Source: Opitutaceae bacterium
GTDB lineage: Bacteria; Verrucomicrobiota; Verrucomicrobiia; Opitutales; Opitutaceae
Assembly: GCA_028284235.1 (NCBI GenBank)
Contig: JANQSC010000013.1
Coordinates: 62,001-126,000 of the forward strand
Length of the DNA stretch: 64,000 nucleotides
Direction of reading: 5' to 3'
Made by a program: the position numbers and the translations under genes. Under the pieces are notes generated by a model, which worked only from the letters and a program-made list of their open reading frames with translations, searched no databases and was not told where the DNA came from. The first letter of the stretch is position 1; each line of letters opens with the position of its first letter. Below, piece after piece: positions 1 through 7,684 of this stretch.

Positions 1-2
1 GA

Positions 3-3000
3 TTCAATAAAAGACTGCTTTTCCCGAACCCTTTTCCCAATACATACGGGGGACTGAAGTTCACATACACCTCCAAATCAACACCCAACCTATCTAGCGA
101 ATTAGTTTGGAGTCTTAGTCTATTAAATATCTTTAAGAATGAACTTTCTGAATTCATATCGAAGAAAGAAACACTAGAAACACACATCTTACTGGGAGAT
201 GTTCCTTCGGCTTCTAAGGCACTAAGCAACCTCATCGATTCGGTCGGATACAGTTACTATACTCTTCAAACAGAGTTGCTTCTAGCCCAATCCATGGGTG
301 GACTTGAAAAAAATAAGCAGCTTACAAAATCGTTAAGGGAATCTGGAATCGATCAATATCTAAACATTTTGCTGCAACTCTGCAGTTTAAAACACGAAGA
401 AACCGTCACCGCTTCCGGATTCTCTAAGTACGCAGAAGCGATTAGCCCATTGAAGGTTGATAAACCCCACTACGGTCACCATTGCCTTTATTACAAGCTA
501 GAGCAGAACACCATCTCTAAAGATGACAATCTTTCATGGGTTCTCAATTTCGACAACAACAACTCACTCGTTGATCTCTATGAATCAACATTGAGCATTC
601 TGAAAATACTGATCGTCAGAAACAAACCGATTTCAAGCCACGTAAAGAAAAAACTATTGAAACTAGCTGAGACGATCCCGGACAACAGGTTAATCAACAT
701 ACACAATGCAATCCATCCAGAAAGTCCAATCATAAGTGATTGGCACACGTCCCAGGTACTACCCATCATCGAAGAGTACACCAAGGACAATCACGAATAC
801 GTTCTCGAAAAAATCATCACCCTAATCAAACAAAAACCATATTTTCTGGACCTGTATGAGCTACTAATAAAATCAATAGACTGTAGCGGAAGAACAATAC
901 TTAATATAGATATAACTCCTGAATCGTCACCAGTTAACACAATCTTCACTAACTTAAGAGATATAATCACCAAGTCATCTAAAACCAAGTCGGCACTAGA
1001 ACGAATTCACAAATATTCTAAAACGCTTTCTCATACAGCCCTCGGAGAAGCTCTCAATGCTTTTTACTGCCAGCACGCAACTTCCACCTCCTCCAGCGAG
1101 CCACTCAAACAACTGATAATTTCTACTACGGGATCAACGCCCAAGTTCTCTAGATTGATTGAACCTCAATATCGAGAAAAATACCTATCAAATTTTTCAT
1201 CATTAGCATCAGCAACGGTCTTCAATTTCACAACTACAAATGCAGTTTCCACAGGAACGGGAAACAACAGACATGCCCTCTACAATGCCGAGTATCTGCT
1301 AGAGACAAAAAATTATGACGGTGCTATTCAGCTATTCAATTCTGTGTACTATGACACCAACTCAACCTCTTTTCATAAAGAAAGGGCAACTGTTGGACTA
1401 ATTGAAACCTACATTAGGTCAGACCAAATTCAGAAAGCACTAACAATTGTTTCAGAGACAATCGTCACAAATAAATATCTAATATCATCGCTGAGTCTCA
1501 GCCCTCTCTTTCACGCATTTCGTGAGATTGACCACAACAAGGCCAAGACAACACTCGACTGGGTAGTTTTCGTTAACCATTACACAGAGTCGTTACCACT
1601 GAAAAGCCGGGACCACTCAATCATCTACGGCGCATATGCGGATTTCCTCGACTCCATTGATGCAGCTCGACCCAGCCAATTGATACCAACTACGTTAGAA
1701 GGCTCAACGAACGAACGCAAACTCTTGTACTTTCTGTCATATGTGTGCAAACCAAGCACACTTGAAGACGATTACAAATTCGAGAACCAAGATGATGTAG
1801 AGAATGAACGAATCAGGATTTGCACATTAACATCCCAATTATCCACCGATTACAGAGATAGACTATCAGAAGAAGCAATTAACATTCTTCGGAATATTCA
1901 AATCAGAAAGCTCGTACAAAAAATAGATGAAAGTAAAATTTACGTCGATACTGAATCTATTTTCGAGTCACTCGACCCTACATTCTTCGAGCAATATCAA
2001 CGTTTGCGAGAACTCTGGAACCTTGATCGAGAGCTACGTTCAGAATTCGTATTAAAGGAGAATACTATTGAAGAAAAGGAACTCATCAGAGAAAACGCCG
2101 AATATGAAGATGGAGCATACATTCTGTTTATCGATCTTTTCGAAAATTTGAAAGAGAATTTCTTACTTCATGATAGTTTTGGTCTAGACTATTTCCTTAG
2201 CTCTCGAATAAGACACGGTGTATTCGATGCTGAATTAAGAAGCGTTTTTGAAGAGCATAACTTAGTAACGAAAAACAAAGATAATAAATATCTACCAAAT
2301 ACATTTTGGAGTGATCACTATGAACCCAATGATCTTAAGGATTTAGACTCTCTCTTCAGTAGCCTTTCCACCAAAGTGGATGCCAGTATTAAAAGCGTGA
2401 TAGAGGAACACATCCAAGTATCTACCAAGAACTTCTTAATACTAGAAGATCCATCCAAACTTGTTGACGTCATAAGCAAGCTCACAAGCTCGAAGAACGC
2501 AGCTTTTAACTACAATTTTGATGACGAGTCGACTCGAACAATATTCTCCGAATCAATGCAGTATGACAACCCATATGACTTCTGCTCTTATATTTTCAAA
2601 TCGCTTTGGTCAAAAACCAACAAATGTCTATCAGATGTGCGCGATATACTAGCCAATCAACTTTCCAATGATCTTCAATCCGCACTTCGAGAATTTGAAA
2701 ATGCGTCATCTAAAATTGAATGCTCCGGAAAAAGACTGCTAGAAAACGCCATTTCTAATTGTAGAAGTGACCTTTTGAAAAAGATCACAGCAATTTCGAA
2801 CTGGTTTCGCGTGACTGAAGAGTACCTACCCGAAGATTACACAACCGATTCGCTTGTACAAGCGTGCAAGACTATTTACGACGGTAGAAACAAGGGACTT
2901 TTCTCGAAACTTGAACACAAGAGGAATGACACCATAATACTTAGTGGTCATACATTTATTTCCTTAATCGACGCAATGCTCATACTTCTTGGTAATGTTG

Positions 3001-3311
3001 TCAAACATGCCCACGACCAGGCTTCAAAAACAATCATAACTACCGAGGAGCAACATGGAAAACTGTCGTTTACAGTAAGCAGTCCGCTACCAGAAGATGT
3101 AGATTTAGATGAACTACAACTAAAGCTAGATGAGATTCAAACTGAATTTAAGACTGATGCATTAAGAACCGAAGGAGGAACGGGTTACTTCAAATTATTA
3201 AAAACAGTACGCCACGACCTGAAATCACCCGACTCTACCGTATCATTCAACTTGAGTGAGTCGCTTTTTCAATCATCAATCACAATCCCAATCGAAGCCA
3301 TTTCACCATGA
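3..3311 (+). CDS. Detocs DtcA-like sensor: TPR-region protein with C-terminal GHKL/histidine-kinase-type ATPase (5' truncated by window)
   Basis: The reading frame is open from base 3 with no stop, so the gene starts outside the window; about 1,102 codons are visible. Most of the protein is helical. A TPR-like stretch lies near 1290-1500 (AEYLLETKNYDGAIQLFN). A coiled-coil lead-in is followed by a GHKL ATPase domain at the C-terminus: an N-box-like LLGNVVKHAH near 2990-3015 and a G-box EGGTG near 3170-3185. I see no canonical H-box histidine in the helices before the N-box. The stop overlaps the next start by 4 bp (ATGA), so the three genes form a tight operon. In known Detocs defence systems a large sensor kinase (DtcA) precedes two receiver proteins (DtcB, DtcC), which matches here. 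The DNA is much more A+T-rich than the rest of the window, suggesting horizontal acquisition. The assignment rests on architecture, not on a sequence search. Confidence 0.65.
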   Translation, partial: FNKRLLFPNPFPNTYGGLKFTYTSKSTPNLSSELVWSLSLLNIFKNELSEFISKKETLETHILLGDVPSASKALSNLIDSVGYSYYTLQTELLLAQSMGGLEKNKQLTKSLRESGIDQYLNILLQLCSLKHEETVTASGFSKYAEAISPLKVDKPHYGHHCLYYKLEQNTISKDDNLSWVLNFDNNNSLVDLYESTLSILKILIVRNKPISSHVKKKLLKLAETIPDNRLINIHNAIHPESPIISDWHTSQVLPIIEEYTKDNHEYVLEKIITLIKQKPYFLDLYELLIKSIDCSGRTILNIDITPESSPVNTIFTNLRDIITKSSKTKSALERIHKYSKTLSHTALGEALNAFYCQHATSTSSSEPLKQLIISTTGSTPKFSRLIEPQYREKYLSNFSSLASATVFNFTTTNAVSTGTGNNRHALYNAEYLLETKNYDGAIQLFNSVYYDTNSTSFHKERATVGLIETYIRSDQIQKALTIVSETIVTNKYLISSLSLSPLFHAFREIDHNKAKTTLDWVVFVNHYTESLPLKSRDHSIIYGAYADFLDSIDAARPSQLIPTTLEGSTNERKLLYFLSYVCKPSTLEDDYKFENQDDVENERIRICTLTSQLSTDYRDRLSEEAINILRNIQIRKLVQKIDESKIYVDTESIFESLDPTFFEQYQRLRELWNLDRELRSEFVLKENTIEEKELIRENAEYEDGAYILFIDLFENLKENFLLHDSFGLDYFLSSRIRHGVFDAELRSVFEEHNLVTKNKDNKYLPNTFWSDHYEPNDLKDLDSLFSSLSTKVDASIKSVIEEHIQVSTKNFLILEDPSKLVDVISKLTSSKNAAFNYNFDDESTRTIFSESMQYDNPYDFCSYIFKSLWSKTNKCLSDVRDILANQLSNDLQSALREFENASSKIECSGKRLLENAISNCRSDLLKKITAISNWFRVTEEYLPEDYTTDSLVQACKTIYDGRNKGLFSKLEHKRNDTIILSGHTFISLIDAMLILLGNVVKHAHDQASKTIITTEEQHGKLSFTVSSPLPEDVDLDELQLKLDEIQTEFKTDALRTEGGTGYFKLLKTVRHDLKSPDSTVSFNLSESLFQSSITIPIEAISP

Positions 3312-3772
3312 ACATATTGATTATCGATGACGATGAACCTAAACGCACTGAAATCGGTAGATTCATTAGCGAATCGGGATTCTCGACTGACCTCAAATTT
3401 TCATTCTCCTATCAAAGTGGTCTAAAGTCGATCATGACCGGTACTTACGACATTGTAGTATTGGACATGAGTTTAACGACATACGACCCAACAATCCCAA
3501 ACCCCAGAGGAGGTCGCCCAAGGCCTTTTGGCGGACTGGACATTCTAAAAGAAATTAAAAGGAAAAAAATAGGCATATCTGTTATAGTAATAACTCAGTT
3601 CTCCATATTAAAGGAAGGAGAGACCGAGCAGATGACTTTTGATGAACTAGCCAATCATTTAGCAGACAATTATCAAGATGTTTGTCTCGGAACGATCTAC
3701 TATCAACATTCAGATCAGGGCTGGCAAGAACACTTAGCCAGTCTATTAAATCAGGAAAAAAACGATGATTAA
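3308..3772 (+). CDS. Detocs DtcB-like stand-alone receiver domain protein
   Basis: A 154-residue single-domain response-regulator receiver. Visible receiver residues are the acidic cluster D7-D9 (ILIIDDDE), the phospho-acceptor D53 (VVLDMSL) and the switch threonine T96 (VIVITQF). The usual conserved lysine after the fifth strand is not evident: that region reads IYYQHSDQGW. A proline/glycine-rich loop (NPRGGRPRPFGG) follows the phospho-acceptor. There is no output domain. The start overlaps the sensor's stop by 4 bp and the end overlaps the next start by 8 bp, so translation is probably coupled. In Detocs the stand-alone receiver is thought to buffer phosphoryl flow and prevent accidental effector activation; that role is inferred from family knowledge. 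Confidence 0.65.
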   Translation: MNILIIDDDEPKRTEIGRFISESGFSTDLKFSFSYQSGLKSIMTGTYDIVVLDMSLTTYDPTIPNPRGGRPRPFGGLDILKEIKRKKIGISVIVITQFSILKEGETEQMTFDELANHLADNYQDVCLGTIYYQHSDQGWQEHLASLLNQEKNDD

Positions 3773-4712
3773 TATATTGATTGTTGATGATTCAAAAAGA
3801 AAATCTAAGTCGATAGTTGACTTTGTAAAGGGGATCCTTGCTGGTTCCGAATACAATATAGACTTGGCCATGTCGGTCAACACTGCATCAAAAAAATGCA
3901 CAGATACATCCTACGATCTAGTAGTGCTTGATTTACTACTTCCAATCAACGAAAATTCAAATCCGGAAAAGACAGGTGGTTTGCGATTTCTAAACAACAT
4001 TAACAACAGGAAAGAAATCAAGCAACCAAAGAACCTAATCGGTCTCACTTCTTTCGAAGATATAGCAAGTACATTAACCGAAGATTTCCATAAATCTGGG
4101 TACATAATTTCAAATTATTCCACTGATTCAGAGAACTGGAAAAACCCCTTGCAGAGCATTCTTTGTAGACTCACCCCTCGGCCTCCACAACATTGGAGTT
4201 TTCAAATCCCGACGCTAGCACTCACACTACTCATTATAGCGATATTGGCATTGGAACTCACTACCAATATCACAATTACACCCACAGCAAGAATGCTAAT
4301 TTATTTGTTTTCATCCTTAGTTGTCGGCTTATCAGTAGGTGAATCATCGAAGTCCTTCTTTCGCTTCAAGCTCAAAGGCTTCCTATTTTCCACAACTTCA
4401 ACCGCAGCAGTAACACTAGGTACACTTTTAACGCTAAATAGCATTTCAACCAACAACATCCCAATCGGCGTATTTATTTTAAAAACTGAAGATACACCTA
4501 CTCTCGCTGCTTCTGATTACGAATTTGTTCCAAAAATCCAAGGCTCCGCAAATCGATCGGAGGTCTTCATCAGTGACAATCAATTGATTGTAGTATTCCC
4601 GAACCACCAGGAGCATGCAAGAATCGAAGTGTTCGGCCCAGACGGATTCAAACACGAATTAAACCTGAAGTACACTCCAAACAGAATTCAGACAATTACC
4701 TTAAATGACTAG
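3765..4712 (+). CDS. Detocs DtcC-like effector: receiver domain fused to three membrane helices and a C-terminal beta-rich tail
   Basis: A 315-residue protein. Residues 1-135 are a receiver (D8/D9, phospho-acceptor D56 in VVLDLLLP, T95 in IGLTSFE), again without the conserved lysine. It shares a Y...W...L ending with the preceding receiver (NYSTDSENW versus YYQHSDQGW). Three hydrophobic segments follow at about 150-172, 182-200 and 208-230. Residues 235-315 look beta-rich (VFISDNQLIVVFPN ... ARIEVFGPDGF) and carry no catalytic motif I recognise. The start is preceded by AGGA eight bases upstream. In Detocs the second receiver carries the toxic output; the best-studied output is a nucleoside-phosphorylase-like ATP-cleaving domain, and membrane-spanning alternatives are known. 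A membrane-disrupting output is the natural inference here. Confidence 0.62.
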   Translation: MINILIVDDSKRKSKSIVDFVKGILAGSEYNIDLAMSVNTASKKCTDTSYDLVVLDLLLPINENSNPEKTGGLRFLNNINNRKEIKQPKNLIGLTSFEDIASTLTEDFHKSGYIISNYSTDSENWKNPLQSILCRLTPRPPQHWSFQIPTLALTLLIIAILALELTTNITITPTARMLIYLFSSLVVGLSVGESSKSFFRFKLKGFLFSTTSTAAVTLGTLLTLNSISTNNIPIGVFILKTEDTPTLAASDYEFVPKIQGSANRSEVFISDNQLIVVFPNHQEHARIEVFGPDGFKHELNLKYTPNRIQTITLND

Positions 4713-4755
4713 TCAACTTGTGTAGTTGTCAATTACTGAACGACAAATGCAGGTT

Positions 4756-5004
4756 TCACAGTTTCGCAAACGCACTCATTAATTCTGTCGTTTGCTCACT
4801 AGCGGATACACCACAAGCATCACAAATCCAATAGAATTCGGAGAGATCCACCCTTCTCTGACCTTGTTCGCAATTCGAAATGAAGGAATGGCCCTTTCCT
4901 AGTTTTCGAGAAAGCTCTCGACTCGTCAGTCCCGCTTTTTCGCGAATTTCTCGGATCATTTTTGCGACTAGCTCGTTCTGCTTGCTGTAGATGGTTTTTC
5001 GCAT
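4756..5004 (-). CDS. XRE-family helix-turn-helix regulator
   Basis: An 82-residue protein that is almost entirely one HTH_3/XRE domain: MIREIREKAGLTSRELSRKL, then GHSFISNCEQGQRRVDLSEF, with the recognition helix around residues 38-50. It converges on the Detocs-like operon, with 43 bp between stops. Its start codon directly abuts a near-perfect 17-bp inverted repeat (5005-5048), which leaves little room for a normal ribosome-binding site outside the repeat, so autoregulation or translational masking is plausible. It may simply be an unrelated common stand-alone XRE protein; its control of the neighbouring operon is not shown. Confidence 0.85.
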   Translation of the reverse strand: MRKTIYSKQNELVAKMIREIREKAGLTSRELSRKLGKGHSFISNCEQGQRRVDLSEFYWICDACGVSASEQTTELMSAFAKL

Positions 5005-5048
5005 GTCCCGAATATAAGGACATTTGTGCTTGTCCTAAAATTCGGGAC
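5005..5048. promoter_or_regulatory. Large inverted repeat between the XRE gene and the divergent small gene; candidate operator
   Basis: Left arm 5005-5021 (GTCCCGAATATAAGGAC) and right arm 5032-5048 (GTCCTAAAATTCGGGAC) are reverse complements at 15 of 17 positions, with a 10-base spacer. The outer nine bases of each arm pair perfectly. The repeat touches the start codon of the XRE gene and ends 13 bases before the start at 5062. A dimeric HTH regulator binding here would control both divergent genes; this is inference. Confidence 0.6.
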
Positions 5049-5061
5049 ACTCTAAGGTTTT

Positions 5062-5358
5062 ATGCGAATCCAAGCACCTCTGCGACCTCCGCAGAAACCC
5101 AACTCCATGACCGACCCTCCAACTCCTGAACCCGACGACCGCTTCGCGGAAGCCCGAACGAAGATCGAAGGCCATTTGGACATGATCTGTTCGATCTCCT
5201 CCATCCTATCCGCCTTCAAAGACTGCCCCGAAGAAACCATCGCCCTGGACCCCTTCGCCCTCGCTCAGCTCAACCAAGAAGTCTACTCCCGCGCCTGCCG
5301 AATCAGCTCTGTCCTGTCAGACTTAAAACTCAGTACCGACGAAAGACCCGAGCAGTAG
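5062..5358 (+). CDS. Small hypothetical protein of a local repeat family
   Basis: A 98-residue protein with no recognised domain. The start at 5062 has AAGG four bases upstream; a second Met at 5107 (MTDPPTPEPDD) has no obvious ribosome-binding site. The body is helical with acidic and hydrophobic alternation (RFAEARTKIEGHLDMIC; CPEETIALDPFALAQLNQEVY). Two decayed relatives lie in the same window, near 10070-10190 and 20318-20583. The survival of one open copy beside an XRE regulator and a shared operator-like repeat suggests a two-gene unit. Function unknown. Confidence 0.55.
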   Translation: MRIQAPLRPPQKPNSMTDPPTPEPDDRFAEARTKIEGHLDMICSISSILSAFKDCPEETIALDPFALAQLNQEVYSRACRISSVLSDLKLSTDERPEQ

Positions 5359-5370
5359 GCAACCGCCAGC

Positions 5371-6198
5371 CTACAACGCCAGATCCATCTGATTCCTAAA
5401 CGGCGGTGGGAACACTCCAATTATGACCCATGGGTTAGGACCGCGCTTGTGCCATTCGTAGGTTGTGCCGAGGAACAAATACAGATCCCGATCGAGGAAT
5501 TCCTCTCCATATTTTTGCCGAACCTTCTCCAACGCAATCGCTTCGTCGCGACCAGCGGCATTGAGACTGTTCCAGTAGAGCATCCCTATTTCCCAATCTA
5601 GGATTTTCAGTTTCGATTCACGTCCGCTGTCATCTTCAAATCGATACGAGAAATCGTAAGGCAGCTTCCTGGCCAATCTGAAGTTTTCAGGAATGAGATC
5701 CTCCTCAAACAAGTCCGACTGTTCGAGCTGAGCTTTGACCCTCGCCAGTTTATTTTCATCCCACTCTCTTGACTCGGCTCTGCTGTATTCAAAACGCACA
5801 TTCTTTGGTTTAAATGTCGCTAGCGATACTTCATCTCGCTTTCCTGCGGTAATCAGATCAGTCAGACCGGTCCACCCCCTCCCCTGATCCAGAACGAGGC
5901 GACGGCGTTCACGCCAATCGTCGGAGGTGCCAACTTTCTCCGCTGAAACGTCGATTTGATTTCGGTCGACAGGAGAATACGACTCTGGTCGTGAGTCCTT
6001 GTCTCGACGGCGAAGGGGCAAATCGACCCAATGCCACTTGCTGAATTTCCGTTCGCCATCTAGGAGACGAAAGGGAACCGGATAAATTCGCACCCAAGAA
6101 CCATCTGCGCGCAAACCTGCGGTGCAAACGAGTTCGATATAGGATTCTGAGAGAGTTGGATACGTTTTAGCTACGATTAGAACATGTTCGGATTCCAT
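5371..6198 (-). CDS. Conserved hypothetical protein, partner of the DUF488 gene
   Basis: A 275-residue soluble protein with no signal peptide or membrane segment. The N-terminus (VLIVAKTYPTLSESYIELVC, then GSWVRIYPVPFRLL) looks like a conserved beta-rich core. The C-terminus has a compact motif FLGTTYEWHKRGPNPWVIIGVFPPP. It starts 16 bp after the stop of the upstream DUF488 gene on the same strand, so the two are almost certainly co-transcribed. I do not recognise the family by name. Physical coupling to a DUF488 protein suggests a shared pathway, possibly nucleic-acid or stress related, but this is not demonstrated. Confidence 0.75.
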   Translation of the reverse strand: MESEHVLIVAKTYPTLSESYIELVCTAGLRADGSWVRIYPVPFRLLDGERKFSKWHWVDLPLRRRDKDSRPESYSPVDRNQIDVSAEKVGTSDDWRERRRLVLDQGRGWTGLTDLITAGKRDEVSLATFKPKNVRFEYSRAESREWDENKLARVKAQLEQSDLFEEDLIPENFRLARKLPYDFSYRFEDDSGRESKLKILDWEIGMLYWNSLNAAGRDEAIALEKVRQKYGEEFLDRDLYLFLGTTYEWHKRGPNPWVIIGVFPPPFRNQMDLAL

Positions 6199-6214
6199 AT
6201 GTTTGGGTAACAGA

Positions 6215-7096
6215 CTACAAATGGCATAAATCTAAAATCCCTTCTACTTCCTGCTCAACTGCTTCGGCCACACAGTGACGATGGCATTGCTCGGGTTCAT
6301 GCTCATAACAGGTCAGAGCAACGCGTTCACCCGACTCTACCCAAGACGCAATCCGCTTAAGAGCCTCGGATTGCTTCGGGAGATCGTTGCGTTCGTACAA
6401 CTCGAACAAATCGTCATAATCCTTCTGGGTTTTCAACTCTTGGCGGCGTTCAGATGGGATTCCCAGCTCTGGCAGGTGGCGATATTGGATTCCTACGCCC
6501 TCGCAGGACGATGAAAGCGCGCCTTTTGAAAACCCGTACTTCCGGCTCAGGGGATTTTTTCGCACGTCGCAGAGAATGGTCACACCGTCTTCCAAAAGGA
6601 GATTGAGGTATTTTTCCAAAGATTTACCTTCGTATCCGATTGTGGCCAAACCGGGTCCTTTCCGCGTCGGCTTCGCACGCTTGATCCGCCGCTTAAGGCT
6701 TTGGTCCTTGATGACAGAGTCTACGATCTCACTCCTCCAGGCGGTCTCTGGAAAACGTGAATACACTTCGTTGATCAAATCAGTACCGCGCTTCCCCTCA
6801 TACTTTTCTCGTAACTGAAATAGGCTTTGTCGCTGCTTGTGGCCCGGGGCTGGCCCCTCTTTTTGGATTTTCCAGCTGTCACAGTCTTCAAGGTATCCGC
6901 GCTCAATGAGCTTTCGTTTGTCCGCATAGGACGTAAACGAAAAGCACCCAAACCTGTAGGGAACAAACTCATACGAAGGCTCTTCCTCGTGTTCCTTCGT
7001 AAACAAAAACAGCAACTTCTGGAAGTCCGTGCTCTTCGCCTCACCTCCAATCGTTTTGAGCAACGAGAGCAGCAACTTTTGTCTTTGGTAGAGCAT
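6215..7096 (-). CDS. DUF488 domain protein with Panacea (SocA-like/DUF4065-like) N-terminal region
   Basis: A 293-residue protein. Residues 1-70 resemble the Panacea/SocA-like fold: QKLLFLFTKEH, then YEFVPYRFGCFSF and a leucine-rich ERGYL segment. Residues 150-290 are a clear DUF488 domain: ATIGYEGKS at 151, CDVRKNPLSRKYGFSK at 176, YRHLPELGIPS at 205, and the C-terminal Cys/His signature CYEHEPEQCHRHC at 263-275. The middle (90-145) is basic and may be a linker. It is the first gene of a two-gene operon. DUF488 proteins have no settled function; Panacea domains are known as promiscuous antitoxins. The fusion suggests a regulatory or defence role, which is inference. The N-terminal assignment is less certain than the DUF488 one. 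Confidence 0.8.
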   Translation of the reverse strand: MLYQRQKLLLSLLKTIGGEAKSTDFQKLLFLFTKEHEEEPSYEFVPYRFGCFSFTSYADKRKLIERGYLEDCDSWKIQKEGPAPGHKQRQSLFQLREKYEGKRGTDLINEVYSRFPETAWRSEIVDSVIKDQSLKRRIKRAKPTRKGPGLATIGYEGKSLEKYLNLLLEDGVTILCDVRKNPLSRKYGFSKGALSSSCEGVGIQYRHLPELGIPSERRQELKTQKDYDDLFELYERNDLPKQSEALKRIASWVESGERVALTCYEHEPEQCHRHCVAEAVEQEVEGILDLCHL

Positions 7097-7399
7097 AAAC
7101 GGATTCTAGAAAATTTGGCTCATCAACTAGACCTCAAACGAACGCAACCCCGCCGCATTGTCAACTTTGAGAATCAAACAGAATCAAGTAGAAGATCGAC
7201 TACCAGAACCATCTAGAACATGAAGTCGGAATCAATAGCGCACCCCAAACATGCGCATTCATGAGATTCTCATGATTTACGAGGAATCGTCTCAAAATCT
7301 CGATACAAGTAATCGGCCCGTCGCAGATTATTGAAATCGGAATCAACGAAGACCCCGTCTAGTCGGCGGCCGTTTCAGCGGCAGCTCAATTGACTCTAC

Positions 7400-7537
7400 A
7401 GCGATCGCGTTGGCTTACTCTCCTTCAAGCTGCCTGCCGTAAGCATTTGTGGGATCGCGGTAAATCGTATGAATGTGGTTGGCTTGGCGATCTTGAGCTC
7501 CGTACTCAATCAACAGCGTTGGGCTTTGGATCGAGTA
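7400..7537 (-). pseudogene. Duplicated 3' fragment of the DUF3500-type gene (direct repeat copy 1)
   Basis: This 138-bp stretch matches 8771-8908 without gaps; I count three mismatches. It corresponds to the last ~40 codons plus the stop of the downstream DUF3500-type gene, including the QANHIHTIYRDPTNA region, but has no upstream coding sequence. It is a non-functional fragment. The rest of 7097-7580 holds no gene I can support. Confidence 0.8.
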
Positions 7538-7576
7538 GGGACCCTAAAAGGGTCAGTACTTAAATTTTGACCTACC

Positions 7577-7684
7577 AAAAGGGCCCACGCTTTGCCTGTT
7601 GATGTTTAATATTGGATGAATGAAACGAGTATATTTTTGAATACATCCGGCATATCAATAGGCAAAGTCCGACCCCTTTTGCCT
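7577..7684. repeat. REP-like palindromic element, copy 1
   Basis: About 105 bp with imperfect terminal inverted repeats: CTTTGCCTGTTGATGTT at 7590-7606 pairs with CATATCAATAGGCAAAG at 7651-7667, and flanking AAAAGGG pairs with CCCCTTTT. A second copy lies at 8649-8756 in the same orientation. Elements of this look (GGGGTCNG-CTTTGCCT) often accompany REP-associated tyrosine transposases, but no transposase gene is present here. Confidence 0.75.

Noticed and set aside
4713..4755. Terminator between the Detocs-like operon and the XRE gene (GTCAACT...AGTTGTC)
   Set aside because: The arms pair poorly and there is no T-run.
7137..7375. Possible gene remnants such as the 3' ends reading INEDPV-stop near 7345 and IDEIPD-stop near 13480
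   Set aside because: The two share only about 30 bp including the following CGGCCG; too little to call a gene family.
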